From: Porites lobata
Lineage: Eukaryota > Cnidaria > Anthozoa > Scleractinia > Poritidae
Length of the DNA: 64,000 nucleotides
Direction of reading: 5' to 3'
NCBI GenBank assembly: GCA_942486035.1
Contig: CALNXK010000020.1
Coordinates: 3,303,501-3,367,500 of the forward strand
The position numbers and the translations under genes were made by a program. Under the pieces are notes generated by a model. It was not told where the DNA came from, did no database searches, and was given only the letters and a program-made list of their open reading frames with translations. Shown piece after piece: positions 11,441-24,400 of this stretch. Each line of letters starts with the position of its first letter. Within the stretch, counting starts at the first letter, position 1.

Positions 11441-12780
11441 ATGTTGTTGTCCCAAAAATGTAAGGGTTTTCCGCCGGGAGTAGTAAGGTGTTAAGACTTC
11501 GACCCTTTCCAGCTTTCAAGTATTGTTATAACGCCCAAAGAACCGAAAGTCTTTATTAATGGTCAGGGCCGCCGTAAAAATACAGTAAGTCATCACTGTT
11601 AATTGCGAAAGAGTCTGTGTTTGTATGGACAAGACATCATATTCACTTGTAGACTTTTGCAGTGAAATTATAAGTAACCAGAATTCGCAGGAAATCTTCT
11701 TACCACTGCAGTTGCTTCATAAAAATAATAGTGGGGCGATGTTTGCGTGCAAGAATCCTCTGTTTGTAAATTATGTCAAATGTGAACGTAGTCTGCGATA
11801 AAGGCGAATTCTTCGGGCGAGCGAACGTTCAGTATTTTCTCTTTTATTTTTAGAACTAAAGTTTGATTGAAGTAGTGGGTCTTAGGTCCCTTTCTCACTC
11901 ATTCCAACTGTTTTAATTAGAGTCAAACCGCGTTCTAGCCATGTAGACTAAAAGTATATGTATCTTGTTAAAATAACCCACTAACTAAGAGATCTGAAGA
12001 TCCAAAGTTAGACTGTGTTTAAATAACCCAAAATACAACATTGCGGTTATCCAAAAAATGGCCGTTTTTATGATAGAGACGTTAAAGCCGCCATAGTATG
12101 AAAACGGTAAATAAGACAGGGGCATTAACGTTTGACGTCTTAGAAGACGATTTAAACGTCTCAGACGTTCATCGCGTCTGGTGTGAAAACTGGACGCCGT
12201 GAGATGGGATGTATTTATCCCCAACTCGTCCAGATACGACTGGAAAGAGGAAGTTCCGAAGCAAGTGCTATGCCTCTTGTTTTTGTTTTTTTTGCTTTTT
12301 TCGGCGTCCTTTTTTTTGCACAGTGGACTTAAATGCCCTAGACGTTAGATACATGTAAACGACTTAAACGTCTCTAGCCAAAAAAAAAAAAAACTGGCCA
12401 ATGCCTTTGTCGTAGGCTAATGTAAACGTAGTTATTAACTAGCGAGGATTGCAATCCAGTAGAAGAGACCGTATTGCAGTGAGGAACAATAAGAACAGCG
12501 TGAGGCAGTTGGGTCTTTCTCACGGTCCGCTGGAGCATTTCTCAGAGTAGTGAATGTTACCGGTCAATTCGTCCACATGCAACCATACGTAAAACGTATA
12601 TTTCGCTTTATACCCTTGCGGTTAATGTGAAAGAGGCAATGAATCGATGTAGCCGAATTGACTTTCTAGCTTTGAGTTTTAATGTGGGCGAATTAACCAT
12701 CGTTTGTAGCACATACTACTTATTGCTCTTATTTAGATGTTAATTGTCAAAACCAATCGTTTTGTGGGCTGTATTGCTTT
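11441..12780. other. Intergenic, no gene recognised
   Basis: There is AT-rich sequence with a cluster of TTAGACGTY / ACGTCT motifs in both orientations between about 12110 and 12380, probably the ends of an old transposon. Nothing coding can be supported. Confidence 0.35.
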
Positions 12781-12957
12781 AATAGGCCACTTCAGAGTTC
12801 CAAAAATCCTTACTTTCAAAATGAGGCCAGGTGCGCAACCTTTCTTGTGAAAATGAGCTTTATTTGCATGAGAATGAAAAATGATTTCCATATCAAAGGC
12901 TGAGCACCTACCTTCGTTTTGAAACAGAGGCCCGGGGGAACTCGGAAATGGCCTATT
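12781..12957. repeat. Short TIR element (MITE)
   Basis: The left end AATAGGCCACTTCAGAGTTC is matched by the complement of the right end with two mismatches. The internal sequence is about 135 bases and non-coding. Confidence 0.75.
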
Positions 12958-13589
12958 ACCACTTTAGTTTTGAAACCAAAAAAATGCTATGATTGTAGTA
13001 GAAAACAACATTTTGTTCTGATTATAGTGTAAAGGACAAAAAGCGTTAATTTCTCGTTAGTTCTGCTGTTAGTTTCTTATTTGTCGCCCGTTAGTGAAGT
13101 CGGATACTTAACGCTTCTACCGTTTTTCTTCGTATCGGGAAATTGCCTTTCCCTACTCACCCCCTCCCCCGCCTCACCATAGAATGAAGCCATCTCGATT
13201 GGAATGCAGAACCAAATAAGTTTAAGACTCAAATTCGTTTTTGCCTTTGCCTGACGTTCCAAGCTTCATGTACACAAAAGATGGAAGTTTTATCGTAACC
13301 TTTCTGGCGAAAAATTTCGGGTTCTACCATCGACCCAAAATGTCTTTTATAGCCTTCCTCTTCCCTCCCCTCCACTCCTCCTCGGGCCCACGCGTTTAGT
13401 TGACACGCCGGAACAATGCAATACAGCCCAATCACGAACGGTTTCACTGATGCGCCGTCGATCAAACCCGATCACGCCGCATGAAACGTGACTCGAACTG
13501 TTTTGTTCCAAATTGAGATGTGTATTTTTTGGCGGGCTGTATTACGATTTCGTTTCATCGCCTGTATTCAAATACAAAGCCGAGTGCAA

Positions 13590-13712
13590 ATGCGTTCTAT
13601 TAAGGACGCGATCGTGTATGGGTTAAGGAAAGCGAACTACAAAGATGTTCGGAGTGATCAACAACAAGCGATCGAGGCTTTATTGCCGGCTGTCGCTACT
13701 TTTAGGGGACCG
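13590..13712 (+). pseudogene. Possible fragment of a RecQ-like helicase N-terminus
   Basis: The frame reads SIKDAIVYGLRKANYKDVRS then DQQQAIEALL. This resembles the region just before the Walker A motif of RecQ-type helicases, where a helix and a conserved Gln (motif 0) occur. The frame then runs into unrelated sequence and stops, about 30 bases before a transposon end at 13741. The helicase motifs themselves are missing, so at best this is a fragment. Confidence 0.25.
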
Positions 13713-13740
13713 TAGTTTTTTATAGGGCAAAAAACTAATA

Positions 13741-14726
13741 CACCTGTCAATGTAAAGCGGGCGGAAATGGGGGGGGGGAGGCAGGGCATGGGGTGGGGAT
13801 TTGACATTTTTCAAGAATTTGCAGTCAAATTCCCTGCCCACGGGCAAATCATTCCAGTCAAATGCAACCAAATTTCCCCACCCCGGGCTGCACATTGCGC
13901 TCTCAAATATCCCAAGGCTGGACCTAAGAAAGGCACAATAAAAATATCTCTAAATAGAACTCTGAAATCTTTATTTATATTACGTTGCTGCATCACCAAA
14001 GATACATATTCCTGTTACAGCTGCGATTATACGTTTGAACCATATAATCCGTGTTACACTGCGTAGAATACAGAAACCTTTAGGAGAAATTCCACATTTT
14101 GTAAGTTTAAATATACTGTTCTTAGTAAAGGGTACAAAGAACGTCATTTTTATAAGCTTATAGTGATTGTAGCGAATGAGCCATACACTGCACTGATCAA
14201 TTGTACTTGCAAAATTCGACTTGGTTGCTCTTTACTTCCGTTTACTTTGATACCACAGTATCCCCTTGAACAGGTTCAATTGATCAAAAACACGCTAAAA
14301 CAAACAAAATTTGGAGGCAAAACAGTGAAATCCACCCAGCTTCCGCTTGTTCTCGTTGGCCTCCATAATTTCCATCTTTCCAGACCGTACGGCGCATGCG
14401 TGAAGCGTGGAAGTGGGAAACATATGTTCGGTCTCAGTCCATTCTCGTCCCCAGAGCATACTCGACTTAATTTGTAACCGTTTCCCGACCACGTGACCGA
14501 GAAACGACGGGCTCTGGGGACGAGAATGGTCTCAGTCTTTTTCGTCAGAGTCGGCAGTCAAATATCTCCGCGTCGGGCGAAGAAAGATTCAAATATCCCC
14601 TTCCCTGGGAGAACAAGATCAGTCAAGTGCCCTACCCCAGGGCCAACAAAGACAATCAAACCCCACCCCATGCCCCGCCTCCCCTCCTCCCCCCCTCCCC
14701 CCGCGCCGGCATACCATTGATAGGTG
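13741..14726. mobile_element. TIR DNA transposon, about 1 kb, non-autonomous
   Basis: The left end CACCTGTCAATGTA and the complement of the right end CACCTATCAATGGTA form imperfect TIRs. Subterminal G-rich and C-rich blocks (13770-13800; 14660-14700) are also inverted. A smaller fold-back (14441-14526, arms ATTCTCGTCCCCAGAGC) sits inside. No transposase frame is seen. Confidence 0.65.
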
Positions 14727-14974
14727 CATAACTGAATGCACGAGCAAAATGACTAGTTTTATACGCGACAACATGACGAATTTGCATGCCAAACATATTT
14801 TCTATAGTCACCTCTCTTGAATCTAACGCTAAACTGGTCAAAATCCAAAAAGTTGTCCCGTCTGCGATTAATAGTTCGGATTTGTTTTGACGTGCTTTGT
14901 CAGTTCGCGACGACACATTCACGCGTCGACACAGGCGACAGGGACACAAATAGTTCGCGCCAAAATGAGTCACT

Positions 14975-15115
14975 TAGGACCTGTTTACATGCATGGAGTG
15001 GGGGACCCCGGTCTAGAGGGGTAAGTTTATTTTGTTTTGTGTCCCCCAGACCGTGAAAACAAAAGAAACCAACCCCACTAGACCGGGGTCCCCCACTCCA
15101 TGTAAACAGGGTCTT
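14975..15115. repeat. Fold-back element
   Basis: The arms include the string GTCTAGAGGGGT at the left and its near complement at the right, with outer parts CTGTTTACATG and CATGTAAACAG. The total is about 141 bases with no coding capacity. Confidence 0.75.
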
Positions 15116-15454
15116 AATGCTTTTTTTTGCAGGGGAAACAAGTCGAGCTCCCGCTCTCTCGCTCGCTTTTGCCACAGAAAACATAAAAGTCTAGGCGGAT
15201 ACAAACCAAACTCAACAGATTTATAGCAAAGAGAAAATCACGCGGGCGTTGCGATGCTCGTGCGAAACACGAGCGCTTCGCGCGTGACGGGATTATAAAC
15301 CTCGCGGCCAGGCGCTTTTCTTCTAGATTCGCTCGGAATTATTAATTTCAGAGAAATGTAGATAATTTCATGTATATGTAATATTAGTACCATTTAAATT
15401 AGTAACATTTTAGACATTTGTAAACACATTGAGGCGTACGCGAAATACGTGATA

Positions 15455-16448
15455 AGGGACGGGCCATTAGAAAAGTGATGGGGGGGGGGTAGGTGGGGAA
15501 TTTCCAGCTTGCACGAATTTTTTTTTTTCGCTCACGGCTTGTGCAGGATTTTTTTTTTTTCAGATGAACCCCTCTGCACGAATTTTTTTTTCAGACAAAT
15601 ATTGCTTTTTTGAACAGTGAAATCTTGATTCATTATCTATGTTTTTGTGCTTTATAAATTATTCTACACTCACAACAGATCAAAGGATACAGGCCACTTT
15701 AATGAAAATCTTTTCGAAAATGTACACACAGTGAGAGAGGAGGAAGCCACTTGGAGTGGACGGCTTCCCTGTGCATTTTTTCAGTCCCTGCCCTCTGGAA
15801 TTCCTCTCCCACAGCCCATCATAATGATGCCATACTCCATTCACCAATGAAAACCATACTTTGTGGTTCTTAATTTTTGTTAAAAGTATCGGTGGCAGTG
15901 TTGCTGTCTATGTCGTTGACAGTTAAAGTTTTAACACTTACTACTACGTGTGAATGCATTTTTCATTGTATTATAGAATTCTTATTCAAGGCGGTAAGAC
16001 CCATCCTCTAATTTTTATTGTGGGCACAAATAATTCTATAGAATATTTACAAAGCTACCAAATTCTAATACATGTATTTATTGATTACAAATTTTATTTT
16101 ATTATTTTTATTATAATACAGTATAGAGTGTATGTTGTAGGTACACTAGCTGCAATTTAAAACAAAAACAAGATTCTAATTGTGTCCTTTCAATAAGAAG
16201 AAAGTGATTTTTGTTTATTCATATTGTACCTGGTAATATTGTTGATTTCTGAAACTCAGACTTTCTGAAAGAAACTCAGACTTTCTGAAAAAGTCACAAT
16301 TGCATGAACAGGTTTGCATGAACAGGTTTGCTTGAACTTTTTTTCTTTACCTTCTTCTTTGCATGAATTTTTTTTCTTGGCATTTTCCCTTGCATGAATT
16401 TTTTTTTGGTCCCCCCCCTCCCGATCACTTTTCTAATGGTCCGTCCCT
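15455..16448. mobile_element. TIR element, about 1 kb, non-autonomous
   Basis: The left end reads AGGGACGGGCCATTAGAAAA and the right end is its near complement (one extra base). Inside are several T-rich blocks starting GCACGAAT or GCATGAAT (15515-15590; 16310-16405), all in the same orientation. No transposase is seen. Confidence 0.75.
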
Positions 16449-16584
16449 AAGAACCCCTATTATTATTACTAGTAATAGTTGACACTACAGCTGCCCCCGC
16501 TCTGTATATTGTATAGGTCAATAGCATTCTTTCTCGTTGTATAGCTCTTTGAAATATACCGATTCATAAGGAGGATTTTCACAC

Positions 16585-16765
16585 ATACCGTAAAATTCCG
16601 AAAATAAGCCCCTCCAAGTATAATCCCCTCCAAATATATATAGATAGCTGACGTCATTGACCTTATATCTAAATCGGCGTCCGCTTTTGATCCGGTTCCG
16701 ACTTCGATCAGTTTCTTAGCAGTCGCTGTTTTAAAACCAGAATCCGTGGAACGTCGTCGCCACAG
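16585..16765 (+). promoter_or_regulatory. Gene B promoter with CRE and non-coding first exon
   Basis: A perfect TGACGTCA (16649-16656) lies in the context AGATAGCTGACGTCATT, which is repeated upstream of genes C and D. An AT-rich stretch (AAATATATATAG) is directly 5' of it. About 110 bases further, sequence around GTCGCTGTTTTAAAACCAGA ends at CACAG followed by GTTTGG. This is the inferred donor of a 5'-UTR exon, at the same place as in the paralogues. The transcription start is not visible. TGACGTCA is the consensus for CREB/ATF-family bZIP factors. Confidence 0.6.
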
Positions 16766-18427
16766 GTTTGGTTCTTACTTTCAGTTTAATGTATAACTTA
16801 AAACTAAGATCAACAAGGGCAGTCTTTTCCTTTGCGCACTCATGCGGTTACGCCATTGAATTAATGCCAATGCTCATAACTAACGCGAACGCTGCATAAA
16901 CCGAGAGAATTCATTACGTTTTAAGTTTTAGCCGGTGGTTGTTCGATTTTCATTAGCTTGGTAAAGTAAGGCTGATTTGAAATTACTTTACGAACAATCT
17001 TCAGGTTGTTTACACGTAAATCAGTTAAAAATGTTAATCTTGTGAATTAGGCTTTACCTAACGTAGGTTCTATGTTCTGTATTTTTATGTTATGCGTTTA
17101 GTCTGACGTTCGAAATTGTGATCCACAGTCGTAATGAAAATGTCTAAATCCCGAAAAAGTCATACATCACGAGATTTTTACTTATTTCAAGATCTTCCTG
17201 TCTGCTTCAGGTCTTCACAACACCCAGACTGACGTCATTGCAACTCATTGTTAAAAAGGTTCTACGGCGCCCTTCGAATTCGGAACGCATTCCGTTTTCC
17301 CTAAATCTGAAATGCGATCAGTAGACTGCACGACAATAGAGATGTTGTTCTCATACAATTAATATCACTAATTTAAGTACACATTTAAAGGAAAATTTGT
17401 TGATCGCGTGTTGTAATTTGAATAGCTCGCGTGGCATTCAAATTACGTGATTACTTTCACATCTTTTGAAATGATTAAGTTATTTAGACTTCCTGAACTG
17501 CATGTTCCCATCAGTTTCATATTCGTTGGCTTTTATCGAAATTTAAACGAGCGAGATATTTTTAAATGACGCTATTTTGATCTATTTTACCATACGTTTT
17601 CGCCTAGTTTTTTTCCTGCACAGTTTTCGCAGAAAATATTTTTCAGTCTCTCCTAATCAATGGTCAGTTTGAAATGTCAAATTTACATGTAATACAGCTC
17701 GTCTCAGCTTGAGCTGTTTTTTTTTTGCCAGGGGTAGCTACTGGCGGAGGCGGATTAATATTTTGGGGGAGGCGAGGAAAGTGCGTTGTTTGCGGGGAAA
17801 ATGGCAAAAATACAGTTATGAAGCGTGGAGCAGAATCTGTTACGAAAATTTTTGCTTTTGAAATATTACCATATAGTTTGATTTTTTGGCAGACAAACGT
17901 TCTTGTGGACTGTGGAGTTAACAGAAACAGACAGAAATAAGAATTCTTGTACAGGTGATGAAAAGGGTGTTGTAACTGGCGTTGTACAAACAGAGCTCAC
18001 TAAGGTGAGGAATAAAAAACAATACCCCTACTTCAGCCTGTTTGATACCACATTTCATTGAATTATGTGCCATTCAAGAAACTGGGTAGCGGTAGCTTTT
18101 CATTAAGTTCACCGTACACCCGATGAACATCCTTGCGTACATTTTCAAAGGCCATGGTTGCAGTCCAGCTCGCTGACCCGATTGTCTGTGCACTATTTTG
18201 TGCTCTTACATATATCAGAAAACACAGAAATAATTTTTAAAGATATAAATTAGATTGTAGATACCGTATCTGCAATTATTAATCTTTAAATTTATTTCTG
18301 CAGAATAATTCCCCCCGGGAAAAAACATTTTGTGCAAACCTCATCTTGCAAATACTGGCGATTGTGTGGCTGTTAAAGGTGCAACATAAGATCTCAAACT
18401 ATTTTCCCTTTTAGTGTCTCCAATGCG

Positions 18428-18433
18428 ATGTAG
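18428..18433 (+). promoter_or_regulatory. Start-stop uORF before gene B
   Basis: The sequence ATGTAG is a start codon followed at once by a stop, 13 bases upstream of the main ATG (18447). It is present at the same place in C and D. The likely UTR acceptor here is the TTTTAG ending at 18414, because the CAG used by C is CAA in B. Confidence 0.55.
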
Positions 18434-18446
18434 CTGAAAAACGGAC

Positions 18447-21400
18447 ATGTCAGAAGCTGCGACGAACTTAAATTCAAATAACAGCGATGCTGGCCCACCT
18501 CAGCTGGCTGTTGGTCTTCCATCCATAAAAGATGTTACAACAACATTCAAACAGCCAGATCTACCCGTTGATGTTCTACTTGTAACGGTAAAAAACTGCG
18601 AGTTCTTAGCTTGTTACAATGAGCTTAAAGATCCCTTTAGATGTCATTTTGATGGTCTTGGTTACGTTTACTTCGCGGACGTTGTCGGCAGTCAGCCGGG
18701 ACGAGTGAAAGTAGCACTAATGAAATGTTATAAGGGTTCTACTTGCCCGGGTGGTTCCCTTATTGCCGTTAAGAATGCCGCCCCTATTCTACGACCCAAG
18801 GCCGTGATATCTGTTGGGGCATGTAGTGGTCTCAACCCTAACAAAACCAAATTAGGAGATGTCATTGTATCAGCCAAACTAACAACATATGCATCCAAAG
18901 TGGTTAAAAGCGACCAAGAACAGTGGGCTGGTATTAGCAGTTACGTGAGCAGACGGTTTCTTAACATCATTAAGAATTGCGCTCATGGATGGCAACCACC
19001 TTTGAAGAACTCGAACCGAGAAGATCGCCACATCAACGTTCATAACAATGGCGAGTTCTTAAGTGGTCCAGAGCAGATCAGAGCTGAAAGCCGCCGAAAA
19101 GAACTTCTAGACCGTCATTCCCTCGCAACAGGTGTAGAGATGGAAGGAGAAGGTGAGCGTATGTCACTTAAGCATTCGTATTAACAATAAACATTGTTGT
19201 TTTTTATGGCGACTCCAACTGGTTAGGTCTAAGTAATGCGCACGATTTCACTCTCTTAGAAATGATTATTGGTGTCTTTTCATCCCTGGAATTGCCTTGA
19301 AGAGGAAATCTGCGGTCTTCCTGGCGCCTGTGGGTCTCCTATGAAAGGGCTCATACAACGTGCAAACGTTGGCGGGTTTTACCAACCTAAAAAGATCGTA
19401 AACTTGGCATCTCGTACGCGAGCCCTTTGTCAGAGTAAATCAAGGGATTGGTGGTTGTGTGTAGTTTATATATGGAGTGTTGGAGTAACTCTGTTGGGGC
19501 ATGATTACCTTAAAAGACAGGAATAAAGAAAGTCATGTATGAAAAATGTTTATTGAAAATAGTTACAGTCAAAAAGCAAAACAAACGGCGTGAAAATCAT
19601 AACTTATCCTACTTTCTGTCCTTGGGGTCTCGCATCTCTAGATTTTGTTTTTTCTTATCTCCGGTTAGTTTCCTTCGAGTTCGCCATCCAACTGCATATA
19701 AAAGAAACAAATCTTCATAAAAGTGTTTGTTAATTTTCAATAAAATAAAGAAGGTTAATTACTTTCCATATTTTAGGTGTTTTCACAGCTGCATTTGATA
19801 CTCAACTCGAGTGGCTCATTGTTAAAGGGATAGCTGATTTTGCGGATGGTGAGCAAGTGAATCCAGGAAGTTGGGAAGCCTGTGCTAGTGCGATGGCAGC
19901 ATCTCTTGTCTCGCACATGTTAAGTGATCCTTGTGTTTTCCGCTCTTGGCCTCATTTTTCAGGTATAAATTCTTGTCAGTTTAGTGGGTTATGATAAATC
20001 GTAGAGGTAACAGGCCAAATTTGCCGTCAGTGGAAGAAAACGTGAATCCTCGAAGTGAAAAAGTGAGGAAGGTCTCCGATATTCCATTTTCCGCATTGCC
20101 AAGCGGCGTGAGATTACGAGTTAGACAGAAGCCTTTGTGAGGGTTGTCGTCGTTACCTTAACTTTCAGTCACTCAGCTTTTACTACAGCCCTTCAGTTGA
20201 GAGTTAAACAAAGTTTAAGAAAATGTTGATCGTCGGTGTGCATGTTTCTGGCAAAAAAACGAGATTGTACATTCTTTTCGTACTATAAATATTGCGTACT
20301 TACTAGGAAGTACGGCACAAAACGCTAATGATGTCTTTGCCTGGATGTTTTAGTGGATGATCCCTTTGGGGCTCAGGTTGAGAGCGGTAGGAAGCGGAAG
20401 CTAGCTGAGCACCACATTGCAGGTAATATATTAACAACAATTTTTAAAAAGTTCTTCTTTATAACCCCGACCTACTTTATCTGTTCCGCTCTTTGCTTCA
20501 CTTTCGTTTTAGAATGCAATGAGTCGAAAGGAGCAAACAAAATTCACGAGACGCGTATAGTCCCTCAACTGCACCTCACAGAGCTGTTTTAAATCAGTCC
20601 ACACTTTTTCCCAAAATAACAAAATGTGGTAGTAAACTGATCCGCCCCACTCAACATCTTATATGTCGTGTCTTCATGGCCAGCTATTACAATTAACGTT
20701 ACAGTAGGAATGTCTTTCCGACTAAACCGTAAATGGGCAATTTTGTTAATTCCATACAAAATTTTGCCAAACTCAGCCAATTAGGTAACCATTTGTGGCG
20801 TTTTATACCACCCATTCTATGTTACTGTCAACCACGAAGTTATGACCGAATTACAGAGGATCGACTTTGCGGTTTTTTGGGGGTAGGATTGAGGCCTTGA
20901 AATACGACAACGTTAACTGAAACAGATGTGAAGTGGCGCGCGTCTGAACCAACGGTTTTCTTCACCAGGTGCCTTGTACGATGACCAGAGCCCAACACAA
21001 ATCAAAAGGGGAATGTTTTCTGCCCACACATCTCAGCAAACTGAATCCACAACCCAGCAGCATCTTGCAGGTATCTCTAACAATGCATTGAATTGTGACA
21101 CTTAAAAAAGTATGATCATCAGTTAATGGTCCGCACTCCAGTACAGCTAAAAAAGATTGCTTAAAATTGTGCCACGGGGTAAAGTTTTGACCTTTATAAA
21201 GCTTACGCAATCTGAGTAGCGGTTAATAGTTACAAAGAAAAAGAAACTGTCTAGCAATCTTAAGTTAAGGTGAAACGGGCAGCAAAAAACGTGCAGCTTG
21301 TTGTTCTCAAACACTGCTGCAAAACGAGTCGAATTCGAGCTCAAACTTGTCTTGCAGCAAATCAAGTTAATTGTTGCAGGTTACGAAATATTGTTGCAGA

Positions 21401-24400
21401 AAGTGGACAGTATAGTTCTACGTTTTTCAGCAAAATCGGTAGATGTTGCGCGCTTTGTCAGTCCAAGGCAAACGTTTTTGCAAAAGTGACGTAACTCCCG
21501 TGTAAGAAGAAGTTACTATTCACGCAACTTGCAACAACTTGATTTGTTGCAAGACAGGTTTGAACGTGCGCGAAAAACGCGCAAACATCGCTTTTCAACT
21601 CGTTTTGCAGCAATGTTGCAAAACACGTTGCACGTTTTTGCTGCCCGCTTCACTGTAGCTTTAGACAAAATAGGGAGCTTAAGCAACAACGACGGCGACG
21701 GCGACGGCAACGAAAACGTCATTTGAAAAGTGAATTCGCGCTGCTTCAAACTCAATCACGTTTAATCCATCTCGTTCAATTCGGCAAATGTTGGCAGATT
21801 ATTCTGGAGTTCAAGTCCAAAGGACTGTATTGTAGTTCAAGAAAAGAAAAAGAAAGTCTTTGTCTTGTGTCCACGTACGCGTTCTCCGAAAAACGTGAAA
21901 CTGGGAAGTTTCAGGTCGTAGTCGTGCAGTGACGGCAAAGAAATGTACAAAAACTGGGCGTAAAGTACGGGCAAAGTTGTTGTTTTGCTAATCTAAACCT
22001 GTGAAAGGTTTGAACCCAGAAGTCATTTCAAAAGTAGGTTGAGTTTGATCGTCCGGGTGAACGTAGTCCTGAATACTGACAGACGACCAATAACGTCGCG
22101 ACGTCTTTGACCAATCAGATCAATAACCAGAGTATAACACCATCAACTGACGTGATACAACTCACTTTGACTCTGAAGATGACTACCGCACAGGTTGTCG
22201 AAACGTCAGTCACTGCCAACAACAACAGTCCTATTCAGGACTACGTTCACCCAGACGATCAAACTCAACCTACTTTTTTTAATCTAAACCTATTGCTTTT
22301 TTTGCCGTTCTCGCTGCCGTCGCCGTCGTAGTTGCTTATAAGCTTCCTAATAATTGTACGATCACCACTAATAATGGTCCGATCACAACCCCTGTTAGCG
22401 TGATAACAAATTAAGCACAACGTATAGCACAACAAGAGGCAACAACAGGCCACCGTTAGGTTATGTCAGATATCTTAACTTAGTATATACACACTCAGTG
22501 ATCTTGGTGATTTAAGCAATCTGATTGGTTCGCTATCTCGGACTATTCAACAATATTCACCTCCTAGCGAGTGGATAATGTGTGAGCTCGGTGTTTTTCC
22601 CGTTTTTTTAAAGAACGATCTTTTAAAAGTCGACAAAATCCTAGGGCTGACTTTTTTTAAGGCAAGAAAAGACTTGGAAGGATTCAATACGGCGTTTTTC
22701 ATTTTACTGTAGCAGGAGTTTTGTGCTCGATGGATTGTTTACAACTCCCGTGTATTCGCGTAGAAGAAGCCGTTTCGTGAACTCAGCGTTTTCTAAGAAG
22801 AAAATTTTGGCTCAAAAATCGAAGTTTATTTATGACAAACAAATTTAAAAGGAAATGTTTGCAGAAATTCTACATTTCAAGTAAACAGGAAAAAGAATGA
22901 TACAGGAAGACGACCTCTTACCTCGAGCAACCGAGCCGCCATTTTTGTCAGCACTTCATGCGAAGAACGACACAACATGCCCTTTTGGCTATAAACTTGG
23001 CGAGTCAACAGAAAACAACACAGCTCTACTTTTTTTTTCTCAGGTAAGGAAACAGTTCAAACTTTTAGCGATTCCATTGAAGCCATTACGCTGTTGTTTG
23101 CGAAATGAGTAAACTTGTGAATTGCCATGTTTGAAAATTCTGCAAAGATCTATTTTTAAACTTACGCGTGATTTGATCTGTCAATCAAATCCTACTTTTG
23201 AATGGTTTCCTTTCTGATTTTGTTGAGATCACTTCGTGTGTATATACTAAAACAATTATTCTTCTCAATCTCGGTGAATAGTGGCTTTGGGAATATTTAC
23301 CTCGCCGCTTTCGCGGCTCGGTAAATATTTTGCCACTATTCACCTCGATTTCAAAGAATAATTGTTAAATATTGCCTGCCTCTTAGAAGATTTGAAAATC
23401 ATTAATAATATCACCTCCCCCCTCCCCTCAAATTTTGTCTATATGGATCTTAAACTCGTTCGTTTCGCAACATTACAACAACAACAAAAAAAAGAAAGCG
23501 TATCGTAGACACTAGTAAAATCAAACCGATTCGATTTATAGTGTGTATTTTGTACTTCCTAGGGGTTCCAAGTATCATAAAAAGGATTCGTCAGCTTTAC
23601 AAACGTCGTGAAGGACGGCTGGTACCATTTCCATGGTGCGACGAACTTGATTTCAACCTGAATGACATTTTCACCCGGCTGAAGATCGTGAACAAAGAAA
23701 AAACAAGAGGAAAATTGACCGATGATGAAATCACCAACATGACCGCTATCTTTAGACCCCACCCTGATTGCCAGAAACCACGGATTCTTTTGATCGAAGG
23801 GGAACCTGGCATGGGAAAAACCACCTACTCACAAAAACTGGCGTATGACTGGGCAACTGAACAAGATGAATGGGACGAGTCTTTTCCATCGATTGAAGTC
23901 CTGCTCTTGCTTCGATGTAATGATATCAAATCTGGCATCTGGGAAGCGATTGACGATCAACTTCTTCCTGATGATATTGACAAACAGGCTAAAGAGGATT
24001 TTTTAAGATTCATTCGGGAAAATCAGGCAAAAGTTCTCCTACTACTTGATGGTTTGGATGAAGCAGATTCCCATAAACTAGACATGTATTACTCGCTCGT
24101 TCAGAGTAAACTCCTCGCAGCTTGTCACATTGTCGTTACTTCTCGTCATGAGGCTGGAAAGAAAGTAAGGCCATACTGTGACACCCTGTGGGAGATTGTA
24201 GGATTTTCTAAAGAGGATGCCGAAAGTTTTATCAGAAAGTATTTTAAAGGCAAGGAACACTTGGCTGAGGAGCTGATTAAACGATTGATACTCCCAGAGT
24301 ATTCCACTGGTGATCCGCTTGAAACGTTAGGCGAGTTAACTAAAAATCCACTTAATACAGCTTTACTATGTTGTCTTTTCGAGGATTTCGAAGGTGTCCT

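Noticed and set aside
22185..22225. Hammerhead-ribozyme-like string (CTGAAGATGA ... GTTGTCGAAACGTC)
   Set aside because: The catalytic core CTGATGA is not intact and the required stems could not be closed by eye. It is noted only as a Penelope-like tail motif.
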